From Haloflavibacter putidus (lineage in GTDB: Bacteria > Bacteroidota > Bacteroidia > Flavobacteriales > Flavobacteriaceae): 64,000 bases of DNA. The stretch's first letter is position 1; each line of letters begins with the position of its first letter. Under the pieces are notes generated by a model. That model was not told the origin of the DNA, did not search any database, and saw only the letters and a list, made by a program, of their open reading frames with translations. This document shows, one piece after another, positions 47,178 to 56,996 of this stretch. The DNA lies in contig NZ_VIAR01000006.1 in assembly GCF_006546625.1 (NCBI RefSeq), positions 1 through 64,000 on the forward strand. Reading direction: 5' to 3'. The translations under genes were made by a program, and so were the position numbers.

Positions 47178-47805
47178 AACACTAATCGGCTTATTTTTAT
47201 TTTTTTCCCTATGTTTAAATCAGACAAAAGCCCAAGAAAAGGAAATCACCCAAGCAAATTCTACGCAGGTTTTTGAAAAAGACGATCATTACGGAATTAT
47301 TACTTTAGGCTTTTCTAAAGCAATACCTATTGGAGATAATTTTGTAAAAAATTCTTTTAAAGATTCGGTAGGTTTTGATTTTAATTTCCTCTTTAATTTA
47401 TTCGATACTCCTTGGCTTTTAGGAATTCAGTATGGCGTCATCTATAATTCTATTGAAAATCAAGCCTTGGTTGGCAATTATGAGCATACAAACATTATTC
47501 GCGTTGGCGGCTTGGTAGGTTATCAATTTTTTCCAAGAAACGATTTTAGATTTTTACTCAAAGTCGGCGTTGGTTCGGTTTCTTATAAAAACCTGGCAGA
47601 AGGCGGACTCACATTTTCAGATTATGGAACCACTGTAGCGATAAATCCGGAGTTAAGTTATCATTTTTCAAAAAATTTCGGACTCTTTTTTTCTACCGAA
47701 TTCCGTACAGATTTCTTGTCTATTGAAGCTCCTAAAGAAATTGAGTCACAATTTAAAAACCCTTATTATATAACACCTACTTTAGGGATTAGATTAGTAA
47801 TTTAA
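47161..47805 (+). CDS. Predicted outer-membrane beta-barrel protein
   Basis: A 214-residue protein with signal peptide (about 1-24, ends TKAQ) and alternating amphipathic strands with aromatic girdles (GFDFNFLFNLFDTPWLLGIQ and others), ending in the strand TPTLGIRLVI. Its size suits an eight- to ten-strand barrel. Overlap with the upstream lipoprotein gene implies joint function. No specific family recognised. Confidence 0.75.
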   Translation: MFLNIKTLIGLFLFFSLCLNQTKAQEKEITQANSTQVFEKDDHYGIITLGFSKAIPIGDNFVKNSFKDSVGFDFNFLFNLFDTPWLLGIQYGVIYNSIENQALVGNYEHTNIIRVGGLVGYQFFPRNDFRFLLKVGVGSVSYKNLAEGGLTFSDYGTTVAINPELSYHFSKNFGLFFSTEFRTDFLSIEAPKEIESQFKNPYYITPTLGIRLVI

Positions 47806-48076
47806 ATAAGTAAAAAGTGAATAGTTTTATAACTCATAATTCTTGGATTAAAATAACCTAATTACATTTAAAGCTTTAATCCCGCAAAGTTCCAAAAATC
47901 TTGTAGATATGTATGAAACCCACCTTCCAGCAAATTATTTGTTTTTTCTTTTTCGAATTATCTCTGCAAGACCAGAAAAAACTTTACAGGAGTAATTCTT
48001 TTTAACCCAGCCGAAAAGTAATTGAAACGTATTAACTACCTTTTTTTCCGCTTAAAGCGAATTCATCGTTGTTAGC

Positions 48077-48577
48077 TTATAACTTGTTGGCTAAACGTTT
48101 CTTCATCTCTTCCACAATATTATAGGCCGCAGGACAAATTTCCACGTTTTTCATTGTTAAGTTAGAGATTTGCTGAAACTTTCTTCGGTCAGTGTGCGGA
48201 AATTCTGCGCAAGCTTTTGGTCGTACTTCATAAATTAAACATTTATTGTCTGGACCTAAAAAAGCACACGGTACTTGCTGCAAAACATAATCTTTTTCTT
48301 CGTCTATGCGCAAATATTTATCTATAAAAGTCTGAGGTTTTAATTTTAAAAACTTCGCAATACGCTCAATATCTTTGTTGGTAAAAAGCGGACCGGTGGT
48401 TTTGCAACAATTGGCACAAGTAAGACAATCTGTACGTTCAAACTCTTCTTCGTGCAATTCCTGCATTAACAAATCTAATTGCTTTGGCGGTTTCTTTTTT
48501 AGCTTCCCAAAGAATTTTTTATTAGACTTCTTCTTATCTTTGGCCAACTTTGGCAGTTGTTTTAAAAAATCTTCCAT
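48077..48577 (-). CDS. YkgJ-family cysteine cluster protein
   Basis: A 166-residue protein with the YkgJ/CxxCxxCC pattern: CLTCANCCKTTGPLF (about 57-71), CAFLGPDNKCLIYEVRPKACAEFPH (about 105-130) and a late Cys. The eight-Cys set is thought to bind zinc or an iron-sulfur cluster. Role unknown. The methyltransferase gene diverges 24 bp from its start. Confidence 0.88.
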   Translation of the reverse strand: MEDFLKQLPKLAKDKKKSNKKFFGKLKKKPPKQLDLLMQELHEEEFERTDCLTCANCCKTTGPLFTNKDIERIAKFLKLKPQTFIDKYLRIDEEKDYVLQQVPCAFLGPDNKCLIYEVRPKACAEFPHTDRRKFQQISNLTMKNVEICPAAYNIVEEMKKRLANKL

Positions 48578-48600
48578 AGCGCAAATATACTAATACCAAA

Positions 48601-49317
48601 TTGAATTTGAATTCCACAGACATTTTTGGCCAGGCCGTTTTAGACTTTTTCCTTAAAGGAAATGCAACAGATATTCGTGTAAAAAGTCAAGATTTTGACG
48701 AAGATGTGATTCCGGTAAATTACTTGTTTAGAGCCTATAAAGAAATGCCGAAAATTGAGCAGCGGGCTTTAGATTTGTCCGAAGGAAAAATCTTAGATGT
48801 AGGTTGTTGCGCTGGTAGTCACGCGCTACATTTGCAAAACCAAAACAAAGACGTTCTTGCCATAGATGTATCTGAAGGTGCTATAAAAACCACCAAACTC
48901 AGGGGTGTAAAAAAGGCAGAAGTACAAGATTTTTACCAACTTAAAAACCAAAAATTCGATACGGTTTTAATGTTGATGAACGGCAGCGGCATTGTTGGTA
49001 AACTAAAAAATCTTACTCAATTTTTTCAACATCTCAGAACTATTTTAAAACCCGAAGGCAAAGTTTTGTTAGATTCTTCAGATTTGCGCTATCTTTTTGA
49101 TGCCGAAGAAGATGGCGGTATTTGGGTAAACCCGAACCAATATTATGGCGAATTAACTTACCAGATTGGTTATAAAAATAATTGGTCGCCACCGTTTGAT
49201 TGGCTTTACATAGATTTTAACAGCCTGGCTTTGGCTGCAAAAAGTAATGGTTTTAGCTGCGATTTACTGGAAGAAGGCGAGCATTATGATTATTTGGCTA
49301 TGCTAAAACCTTCTTAA
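48601..49317 (+). CDS. Class I SAM-dependent methyltransferase
   Basis: A 238-residue methyltransferase with motif I KILDVGCCAGSHAL (about 63-76), followed by LAIDVSEGAI for the ribose-binding acidic residue and VLMLMNGSG for motif IV. The start codon is TTG (48601), divergent from the YkgJ gene. Substrate cannot be deduced. It overlaps nothing; the next gene starts 57 bp later. Confidence 0.88.
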   Translation: MNLNSTDIFGQAVLDFFLKGNATDIRVKSQDFDEDVIPVNYLFRAYKEMPKIEQRALDLSEGKILDVGCCAGSHALHLQNQNKDVLAIDVSEGAIKTTKLRGVKKAEVQDFYQLKNQKFDTVLMLMNGSGIVGKLKNLTQFFQHLRTILKPEGKVLLDSSDLRYLFDAEEDGGIWVNPNQYYGELTYQIGYKNNWSPPFDWLYIDFNSLALAAKSNGFSCDLLEEGEHYDYLAMLKPS

Positions 49318-49373
49318 AAAATTATTTATTAGCTTAAAAATGATTTTCTTTCGTAATGTAGAAAAACTTCGGT

Positions 49374-50123
49374 ATGCTAAAAAATAGTTGTTATTTAATT
49401 TTTGTCGGTCTTTTGTTAATGGCCTGCAACTCTTCTAATGAAGACGAAGATGTCTCGGTTTTTGGTAACGATTTACCGGTTGGCGCTTCCGCGGAAGAAT
49501 TTCTGCTGCAACAAGAAGAATTTCCTACCATAGAAATTGAAGTCGCTTACACAGAAAATTTTCAGCCCTTGCCGGAAAGTCTTCAAAACTTACGCGATTT
49601 TGTAGAACAACATACCGAAAAAGAGGTGATTATAAGTCCGAATAAAATCATGTTAGAGCCGCAGGAAATTTATACTCAGAATGCTATTGAAGCCATTGAG
49701 GAACAATTCCGCATAAGCGAAAACGAGCCGGAAAAAATTAGCACTTTTATACTTTTCTTGCCGGGAAGTTATGCTCAAAACACAGCAGATAGCATACAAT
49801 TGGGTTTGGCGTATAGAAACACGTCTATCGCGCTTTTTGAAAAAGATATTTTAAGTGTTGCTAATTCTAAAACCAACCAAGAAAAGGCAGAAAGCAGGTT
49901 GGCTGCACATCATTTTATGCATCTTTTGGGTTTGGTAAACCATGGCGTTCCCACTGTAAATAACCACGAAGATCTTGAATTCTCACATCATTGTCTTACC
50001 CAAAATTGCTTGTTGCAAGCAGCTACCAATTTTGCGGGTGACAGCGATTTTTTACTGAGCAATGATTTGCAACTAAAATCGTATTGTTTAGCGGATTTAG
50101 CTGCTTTTAAAAACGCTAATTAG
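49374..50123 (+). CDS. Lipoprotein resembling a zinc metalloprotease, catalytic residues replaced
   Basis: A 249-residue lipoprotein (lipobox LMAC, Cys18). Near residue 179 AHHFMHLLGLVNHG fits the metzincin-like frame HExxHxxGxxD/H of flavobacterial 'membrane metalloproteases', but the catalytic Glu is His180, the third ligand position is Asn189, and the Met-turn CLM is CLL (C212). It is therefore likely inactive or has a different role. The gene ends convergently with an amidohydrolase, overlapping by 8 bp. Confidence 0.75.
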   Translation: MLKNSCYLIFVGLLLMACNSSNEDEDVSVFGNDLPVGASAEEFLLQQEEFPTIEIEVAYTENFQPLPESLQNLRDFVEQHTEKEVIISPNKIMLEPQEIYTQNAIEAIEEQFRISENEPEKISTFILFLPGSYAQNTADSIQLGLAYRNTSIALFEKDILSVANSKTNQEKAESRLAAHHFMHLLGLVNHGVPTVNNHEDLEFSHHCLTQNCLLQAATNFAGDSDFLLSNDLQLKSYCLADLAAFKNAN

Positions 50124-51747
50124 CAAAAACTTTTTCGCCATTTATAAACGTAGCTTCTACTTTGGTAGTTAAAATATTCTCGATTGGGGTTTTCATAATA
50201 TCGTGATCTAACACAATAAAATCTGCCATTTTTCCTACTTCAAGACTACCTTTTTCTTTTTCTTCAAAATTGCCGTAAGCCGCCCAAATCGTCATTCCGC
50301 GTAAAGCTTCTTCTCTTGTCAAAGCATTTTCTGGCTGGAAACCGTTTTCCGGCCAGGCTTTAGCATCTTTTCTGGCAACGGCCGCGTAAAAAGTTAAAAA
50401 CGGACTCACTTTTTCTATAGGAAAATCTGTTCCTAAGGCTATAAGTCCGGCTTTCTCCAACAATTTTTTATAAGCATAAGCATTTTTTAAACGCTTTTTA
50501 CCAATTCTTTTTTCTGCCCAATACATATCGCTGGTAGCGTGCGTGGGTTGTACAGATGGAATAATATTTTTACCGAAATAATCAAAATCGGGTTTATCTA
50601 TAATTTGCGCGTGTTCTACCCGCCATCTTCTGTCTTCGTTTTTTGACAACAAACTATCGTAGGTTTTTAAAACCAAAACATTGGCAGAGTCGCCAATGGC
50701 GTGTGTATTTAACTGATATTCTGATTTATAAACCCGAGTAGCCAATTTTTTAAAGTCTTGCGGACTCATAAGTAAAGCGCCAAAATGTTTATGCTTGTCG
50801 GAATACGGTTTTTTTAAAGCTGCGCCGCGAGAACCCAACGCGCCATCTGCATAAGCTTTTACCGAACCAACGTGCAAACGCTCGGTTTTATAAATACCTT
50901 GGTTTAGAAAATAATCTAAATCTTCTGGATTGCTACTTACCATTGTATACAAACGGGTTTTTAACTTACCTGCTTGTTGTAAACTGTCTATTAATTGAAT
51001 GGTATTTTTATTTAAACCGGCATCTACAATTGTTGTCAAGCCGTACGATAACGTGATTTCTTCCGCAGCTTTTAAAGCTTCTATTTTGTCTTTTTTATTC
51101 GGTTCTGGAATTATATTTTGTATTCCGCTCATCGCGTTATCTATTAAAACCCCGGTTAATTGGCCGTTTTTCTTGTAAAATTCGCCGCCTTCTATTGTTG
51201 AATTTTTAGTGATATTTGCCATATCCAAAGCTTTTTGATTGGCAAGTAAAGCGTGGCCATCTATTCTGGTAATTGCTATTGGCGTGTTGGGAAAAAGTTT
51301 GTCTAAAGTGTCTTTGGTAGGAAAATTTTGTTTTTCCCAATCGTTTTGATCCCAGCCTCTGCCGGTAATAAAATCTACTTGATTTTCTTTTTGAAATTTG
51401 GTAATGCGTTTTACAACTTCCGTAAAGCTATTAGTGCCGGTAAGATTTACTTTCTTCTGTTGCAAGCCCAAACCATAAAAATGGGCGTGAGCGTCTATAA
51501 ACCCCGGCAAGATAAATTTACCTTTGGCCTCATAAATTCGTTTGCTTTTATACCGAATTTTTAATTCTTCTATATCGCCGGCCAAAGCGATAATTTTTCC
51601 GTTGTTAATGGCCATTGCTTTAGCTACTTCAAAATCATCGTTTACCGTATAGATTTTGGCCCCGCTAACCAGCAAATCTATTTCTTCTTTCTTTTGACAT
51701 GAAAAAAGAAGAAAGACAGCTATAATTAAAAATAAAGCTTGTTTCAT
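50116..51747 (-). CDS. Amidohydrolase family lipoprotein (YtcJ-like)
   Basis: A 543-residue lipoprotein (MKQALFLIIAVFLLFSC, lipobox FSC, Cys17) with an amidohydrolase barrel of the YtcJ type: GFIDAHAHFYG (metal His pair), GALGSRGAAL, NTHAIGDSAN and WRVEHAQI, then ALGTDFPIEKV with Asp. It probably hydrolyses an amide or cyclic substrate in the periplasm. Preceded on the right by a terminator of the next operon. Confidence 0.88.
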   Translation of the reverse strand: MKQALFLIIAVFLLFSCQKKEEIDLLVSGAKIYTVNDDFEVAKAMAINNGKIIALAGDIEELKIRYKSKRIYEAKGKFILPGFIDAHAHFYGLGLQQKKVNLTGTNSFTEVVKRITKFQKENQVDFITGRGWDQNDWEKQNFPTKDTLDKLFPNTPIAITRIDGHALLANQKALDMANITKNSTIEGGEFYKKNGQLTGVLIDNAMSGIQNIIPEPNKKDKIEALKAAEEITLSYGLTTIVDAGLNKNTIQLIDSLQQAGKLKTRLYTMVSSNPEDLDYFLNQGIYKTERLHVGSVKAYADGALGSRGAALKKPYSDKHKHFGALLMSPQDFKKLATRVYKSEYQLNTHAIGDSANVLVLKTYDSLLSKNEDRRWRVEHAQIIDKPDFDYFGKNIIPSVQPTHATSDMYWAEKRIGKKRLKNAYAYKKLLEKAGLIALGTDFPIEKVSPFLTFYAAVARKDAKAWPENGFQPENALTREEALRGMTIWAAYGNFEEKEKGSLEVGKMADFIVLDHDIMKTPIENILTTKVEATFINGEKVFAN

Positions 51748-51772
51748 GATAAATAGTGTTTATGTAAAAATA

Positions 51773-51806
51773 AAAAAAGCGTTGAAGTAGGTCTCAACGC
51801 TTTTCA
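51773..51806 (-). terminator. Terminator of the barrel-TPR operon
   Basis: Minus-strand stem AAAAGCGTTGA / TCAACGCTTTTT with U-tract, just past the barrel gene stop at 51837 and before the amidohydrolase start. Confidence 0.82.
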
Positions 51807-51836
51807 AAAATAAAGTTTCATATTGATAATTTCAAC

Positions 51837-53588
51837 CTACCAATCAAACTGGTAACTTGCGCCACCCATAAATTGTACGTCTTGCACAGAATATCCCATC
51901 CAACGTTGGTAATTGCCTTCTGCTAAATTATTTCCCATTACAAAAAACGATAATTGACTGTTTAGGTTATAACCCAGTTTTAAATTAGCGTCTAAATATG
52001 CACCTAACTCTCTTGTAAAACGAGTATTTGTTCCGTCTACCGGCGCGAGGTTGTAATGGTAAATGTCTTTACGTTCTCCTACATAAAAAATACTTGCATT
52101 GGCAAACCATTTATCGCTAATTTGATAATCTGCGGTGAAGCTGGCTTTTAATTCCGGCAAGTTCCAGGCTTCGGCTTGCTTATCTGTATCGTAGGTGTTT
52201 GCTTCGGCGCTAAGCCTTAAATTTAATTTTTCGTTAGCTTGGTATTGCAACTCGCCATAAATACCCAAAGTAGAAACGTCGTCGTACAACACCTTAAAAG
52301 AATTAAAGTGTTGATAATTTTCTTTGGGATCAAAAGGTAGATAGGTGTTGTGTGCAAATAAAGCTTTGTTCTTTTCGGAAGTATAACTGGCTTTGGCATT
52401 ATAGCTTAAAGCGCTGGTAAATTTACCTTTTACGCCGGCATAAATATCGTATTGTTTGTCTGTAGGCGCTATACCTAAAGTTGGCGAAACAAACGGATTT
52501 TCTTGCGCGAAAGCATAATAGGTGTTTTGTTTTAAGCCTCCTTCTGCCCCAGCGTAAAGACTAAGATAATCTCCTGCTATTGGGTAACTGGCTTTTACTT
52601 TTGGATAGATAAAAAAATCGTTTTCATCGTTTTCAGAATCTATAGAGTAAACGAGTTGCGCTCCTAAATCTACGTTTAAATCGCCTTGCGTTAATTGAAT
52701 GCTTGGTAAAATGCCAATGTTTAAATAACCGTATTTTAGTTCTTCTTCCGTAAAGTAATTCCGGTCAAATTTTCCGCCAAGGTAATCTACAGAAACATCT
52801 GTATTAATGATTTCGTTGCCGGCATAAAACTCAAATTCCGGAGTTATAACTACGTGATTTTCGCCGCTGCTATAATTATCTCCAAACCTTCTGTATTGCA
52901 AATCTGCTTTGTTAAAAATACCTTGGTCCATATTTATTGTTGCTCCGGCGGTAACCGCATAAAAAGTGTGCTGCGGATCTATATCTTCGTATTCTGCCGG
53001 GCTGAGTGGCAAAAAATCTGGTGCTCCATACCAATTATACACTTGGTGTTGCACACCAAAATTAGCGCCCCAGCTAAAGCTTCTGGCTTGCGCTTGGTAA
53101 TCTACATCTAATTGGGTATCGTAATATTTATCGTCTAAAACTGCATTTTCAATTCCGCCTTGTGAAGAATTATGCTGTAAGGCAAGATTTACTTTTTCGT
53201 CCCGGTTTAATTCTACCGTACTGTAAAATTCTGCCATAGCATTAGAGTAATTACCAAAACCAAGGGCCGCATAATTGTCATATAAACGCGCACGTGGTTG
53301 CACACGAACGCCAGTGGCTTTGCCCTTTGCCGGTGTAAAAGTAGAAGCTACCGGAAAAGAAAATATTTTATAATTTACTTCTTTGGGTTGCTGTTGTAAC
53401 GAGTCTGTTAATTTTGGCATTTGCTTTACCTTAAAAGCATCGCTTACTGTTGGCGAATAAGGTTTTACAATGATAAGACGTTCTGTATCTATTGTATTTT
53501 CTTCATCGTCTTCTTGGGCAGAAAGGGTGTTAAGGCTAAATACTGCCAATAAAAAAACTGCGAGTTTACTAAATGATAGTGCGTTCAT
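51837..53588 (-). CDS. Outer-membrane beta-barrel, TonB-receptor-like
   Basis: A 583-residue outer-membrane protein with signal peptide (MNALSFSKLAVFLLAVFSLN). The rest is rich in amphipathic strands, ending ASYQFDW, a classic C-terminal barrel signal. It lacks a clear plug domain, so it is a receptor-like barrel rather than a full TonB transporter. The ATG at 53588 is preferred to an in-frame TTG at 53597. It lies 27 bp after the TPR gene, in one operon with it. Confidence 0.85.
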   Translation of the reverse strand: MNALSFSKLAVFLLAVFSLNTLSAQEDDEENTIDTERLIIVKPYSPTVSDAFKVKQMPKLTDSLQQQPKEVNYKIFSFPVASTFTPAKGKATGVRVQPRARLYDNYAALGFGNYSNAMAEFYSTVELNRDEKVNLALQHNSSQGGIENAVLDDKYYDTQLDVDYQAQARSFSWGANFGVQHQVYNWYGAPDFLPLSPAEYEDIDPQHTFYAVTAGATINMDQGIFNKADLQYRRFGDNYSSGENHVVITPEFEFYAGNEIINTDVSVDYLGGKFDRNYFTEEELKYGYLNIGILPSIQLTQGDLNVDLGAQLVYSIDSENDENDFFIYPKVKASYPIAGDYLSLYAGAEGGLKQNTYYAFAQENPFVSPTLGIAPTDKQYDIYAGVKGKFTSALSYNAKASYTSEKNKALFAHNTYLPFDPKENYQHFNSFKVLYDDVSTLGIYGELQYQANEKLNLRLSAEANTYDTDKQAEAWNLPELKASFTADYQISDKWFANASIFYVGERKDIYHYNLAPVDGTNTRFTRELGAYLDANLKLGYNLNSQLSFFVMGNNLAEGNYQRWMGYSVQDVQFMGGASYQFDW

Positions 53589-53615
53589 ATATAGCAAGAA
53601 ATTTTTCAGGGTAAT

Positions 53616-56600
53616 TTAGTTTTGCTCTGCTTCTACAGAGGCGTTTGTTTTTGCTTCTTCTGTTTTTATACGTTGCAATTCGGCTTTAGCCTCTTCTACA
53701 ACATCCGGATAATTTGTTGCGCTATTTATCAAGTTTTCTAAAATAACGGTTGCTTGGTAGGCGTCTTTTAAATCGTAATAGTTTTTGGCCATTAGCAACA
53801 AACCTTTAATAGAGTATTTTTTATAACCGGAGTATTCTTTTGCTAAAACTTGCACCGCAGCATTAGAAGCTTCAAATTTGCCCTCTTTTCGTTTAAAATA
53901 GGCGTCATAATATTGTGCTTCTGCAGCCAAAGAGCCGTTTGCGATCTTTTTAACTTCCGCGTAAGCTTGTTTAGCACGATCTTCGTTTCCGGTTTTAATA
54001 GCCGAACGAGCAATAAACACCTGCGCATCGCTTTTTACGTCGTTATCTACTTTTTGGTTGGCTAAAACCTTATCTGCATATTCTTGCGTTTTCTGGTAGT
54101 TCTCTTTTTGGTAGAAAGCTTTCATCAAATTAGATTGGGCAAAAGTTATGTTTTGCGGAAAATCTGCTTCGGTTTCTAAACGCTGTAAAACCGGAATAGC
54201 TTCTGTGTATGCGTTTTCTTCTAAATAAATCTGTGATAAACGCGCCAGGGCTTGCTCGGTGTATTCGTTTCTACCCTTGTCAACAACAAATTTATAGTGC
54301 GGTTTGGCAGCTGCCAATTCGTTATCTTTAAATTGCATTTGCGCCAAATAAAAGTGCGATGATAAAGCATAAGAACCATTAGGGAAATCTTTTAAATACT
54401 TTTCGAAGCCTCTTTTGGCAGCCTTTGTATTATTTTCTATAAACTGTTGTTCGGCTGCTTCGTAAGTGGCATTTTCTATATCAGAATCAGACACTTCTAC
54501 AAAATCTAAGGTTTTTACCCAAGTTGCATATTCGTCTGTACGTTCTAAATCTACATAGACTACGCGCGCGTTTTTTACAGCCTGCGAAGCTTCGTCTGTG
54601 TTAGGGTATTTTGCAACTACTTGCTTAAACTTCTCTAAAGCTTGGTTACCACGATCGCTGTTATAATAAATTAGACCTTGTTTTAAAAGCGATTTTGCCA
54701 CAAAAGAACTACGCGGTTGGTGTTTTACCAAATTACCGTAAGCTTCTAAGGCTTTTTCGGTTTTGTTCTCTGCCACGTAGGTATTTCCTAATTCGTATAA
54801 AGCATCGTCGCGGTAAATAGATTTTGGGTATCTATTTAAAAAGTCTTGTAAGTCTTCTATTTTACGCTTGTTTCTATCTACAAAACCATAACTAATTGCT
54901 TTTTGAAAATAGGCATAATCACTGTCTACTCCTTTCATGGCAATGGCTTTATTGTAAGCTTCCATGGCGGGCCAGTAATCACTAGTAACAAAATGACTGT
55001 CTCCAAGTCGTAAAAGTGCATCGTTTACCTGCTCTATAGGTTGTTGGTGTGTATTGGCGTAATTTTTAAAATGCTGAATAGCGTTGGCGTATTCTTTCTT
55101 TTTAAAATAGGCATAACCAATATTGTAATCTATATCTTTTAATTCTTGCGTACTTTTTGCAGCCTGCATTCCTTTAAATTCTTTATAGCCAATTAATGCT
55201 TCGTGAAAATTGCCAAGATTATAATCTGTTTCGGCTTTCCAAAAAGTGGCTTTTGCCGTTATTTTTTGGTTGTTACGCTCGCTTAAGGATTTATCAAAGT
55301 TCTCGCGCGCTTTTTTATAATTGGTTGCTCGGTATAATTCTAAACCACGTAAAAAGGCTACTTTCTGGTAAACTTTTTTATCCGCGTAAGCGTTAGAACC
55401 TTCTAACAACTCCATTGCCTTTTTATAGTTTTTGGAAGTAATATAAGAATCTACCAAAAGCTCTTGAATCTCTTCGCGCTCCTCTGAATTTGGATATTTC
55501 TCTAAAAAGTTGGTGAGCACTTCCGGAATACTTTTATAATTATTCCCGATATCGTAACTCAATTTGGCGTAGTTAAGCGCTGCGTTTTCTTGAATTTTTT
55601 TATCAAAATTCATTTCCGAAGCATTTTTAAATGCGTTTAAGGCCTGTTGCTTTTTATCTAACTTAACATAAGATTCTGCCAAATGGTAATAAGCGTTTTG
55701 TGCAACGGCGTTTTTACCGTCTATAATTTTATTGAATTCTGAAACTGCTTTTTGGTATTTGCCTTGCTTGTAGTAGGCATAACCCAATTGGTAATAGTCT
55801 GTATTGTTCCACCTGCCGCGTTTGCCACGATATTCTTTTAGGTACGGAATGGCTTGGGCATATTGTTCTAAATTGAAGTAACTTTCACCAATAATTTTGT
55901 TTAGCTCGGACCGTTCCATGCGATTAGAACGCTCTAATTGCTCTTTGGCAAGCTGAATGGCTTTTTGGAATTTTCCTAATTTAAAATTCATATCTGCCTG
56001 AAAATAAGACAGGTTTCGGTCTTCTGTAGACTCCCCTTTTACTTCTTCAAACAACTCGTCTGCCTCTTCATAATCGTCACCTTCATAAGCTATAAAACCA
56101 ATATAATATTTGGCCTGCGAGCCGTATTCTTGCGAGTCGCGCACACGGTTCAAATATTTTTTGGCTTGCGCCGTACGACCTACTTTAAAAAGTGCATACC
56201 CGTTTTTAAAATAAAACTCTTCTAATTCTCCGCGGGATAACTGACTTTGGTTTACACGCTGAAACCAGTTTAAAGAACGGCTATACTCGCCGCTTTCAAA
56301 ATAATAGTTGGCTACGTTAGCGTAAGCCGAATTTCTTTTAGGACTACTGGGATAATCTTGCACAAAATCTTGCATTAATTCTTCTGCATTGCGTTGCCCC
56401 AATCGTACTGCCGCATTGGCAATATAATAAGCAGCATTAGCCTCAATTTCTTGAGATTCTGCAGAATTTTTCACCGTTTTAAACAGCGTTATAGAGGCTT
56501 GGTATTGTTGTTTGTTATACAATTCTAAAGCCCGATTATACTCTACTAAATTATTGGTATAAATGGCAGATTGCTGTCCAAAAACCTGCAAGTTGAAAGC

Positions 56601-56645
56601 AAGCAGCAAAAACGCGATTAAACTTATTCTAAAAGGCATGCGCAT
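53616..56645 (-). CDS. Large TPR-repeat exported protein (1009 aa)
   Basis: A 1009-residue protein: signal peptide (about 1-24) followed by 20 or more TPR units spanning nearly the whole length (ALELYNKQQYQASITLFKTV and similar). TPR proteins of this size act as periplasmic scaffolds. Its -7 element (TATCTTTG, 56677-56670) stands alone before the gene. The following barrel gene suggests an outer-membrane complex partner. Confidence 0.9.
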   Translation of the reverse strand: MRMPFRISLIAFLLLAFNLQVFGQQSAIYTNNLVEYNRALELYNKQQYQASITLFKTVKNSAESQEIEANAAYYIANAAVRLGQRNAEELMQDFVQDYPSSPKRNSAYANVANYYFESGEYSRSLNWFQRVNQSQLSRGELEEFYFKNGYALFKVGRTAQAKKYLNRVRDSQEYGSQAKYYIGFIAYEGDDYEEADELFEEVKGESTEDRNLSYFQADMNFKLGKFQKAIQLAKEQLERSNRMERSELNKIIGESYFNLEQYAQAIPYLKEYRGKRGRWNNTDYYQLGYAYYKQGKYQKAVSEFNKIIDGKNAVAQNAYYHLAESYVKLDKKQQALNAFKNASEMNFDKKIQENAALNYAKLSYDIGNNYKSIPEVLTNFLEKYPNSEEREEIQELLVDSYITSKNYKKAMELLEGSNAYADKKVYQKVAFLRGLELYRATNYKKARENFDKSLSERNNQKITAKATFWKAETDYNLGNFHEALIGYKEFKGMQAAKSTQELKDIDYNIGYAYFKKKEYANAIQHFKNYANTHQQPIEQVNDALLRLGDSHFVTSDYWPAMEAYNKAIAMKGVDSDYAYFQKAISYGFVDRNKRKIEDLQDFLNRYPKSIYRDDALYELGNTYVAENKTEKALEAYGNLVKHQPRSSFVAKSLLKQGLIYYNSDRGNQALEKFKQVVAKYPNTDEASQAVKNARVVYVDLERTDEYATWVKTLDFVEVSDSDIENATYEAAEQQFIENNTKAAKRGFEKYLKDFPNGSYALSSHFYLAQMQFKDNELAAAKPHYKFVVDKGRNEYTEQALARLSQIYLEENAYTEAIPVLQRLETEADFPQNITFAQSNLMKAFYQKENYQKTQEYADKVLANQKVDNDVKSDAQVFIARSAIKTGNEDRAKQAYAEVKKIANGSLAAEAQYYDAYFKRKEGKFEASNAAVQVLAKEYSGYKKYSIKGLLLMAKNYYDLKDAYQATVILENLINSATNYPDVVEEAKAELQRIKTEEAKTNASVEAEQN

Positions 56646-56669
56646 AGTGAATTTTAAAAATTTGGTTTC

Positions 56670-56677
56670 AAAGATAA
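56670..56677 (-). promoter_or_regulatory. -7 element of the TPR-barrel operon
   Basis: Minus-strand TATCTTTG, TAnnTTTG consensus, 24 bp before the ATG at 56645. Confidence 0.55.
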
Positions 56678-56996
56678 TTTAATATCTATTTTAATAACGA
56701 ATGGAAGCTGTAATAATTATGTTAATCTTGTTTTTATGTAAGGCTTATACACAATAATCGTCACAAACCATTGGCAGTAATGGCAATAGAAAGAATAGCA
56801 CTCGTCTCAAATAAGCGTTAGCGGTTTTCATTTTTAAAAAATGTGCAGTTAGCAAAAACAGTTTTAAATTTGAAATGAAAAATTTGAATTTTGAAATTTC
56901 CATAAAACCTAATCCCTAACACCTAATTCCTAATCTCCCACATCCCATTTTTTCTTTTAAAATAAAAACATACCTTTAGAGCTCAAAAAACAAGCT
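56678..56996. other. Divergent intergenic region, 319 bp
   Basis: No gene seen. It contains a C-rich stretch of CCTAA-like repeats (CCTAATCCCTAACACCTAAT, 56908-56927) and, near the ftsE start, TACCTTTA (56970-56977), an imperfect -7 element that may drive ftsE. Confidence 0.5.

Noticed and set aside
56908-56927. Telomere-like CCTAA repeats
   Set aside because: The units are irregular and short, embedded in a bacterial intergenic region; probably chance or a degenerate dispersed repeat.
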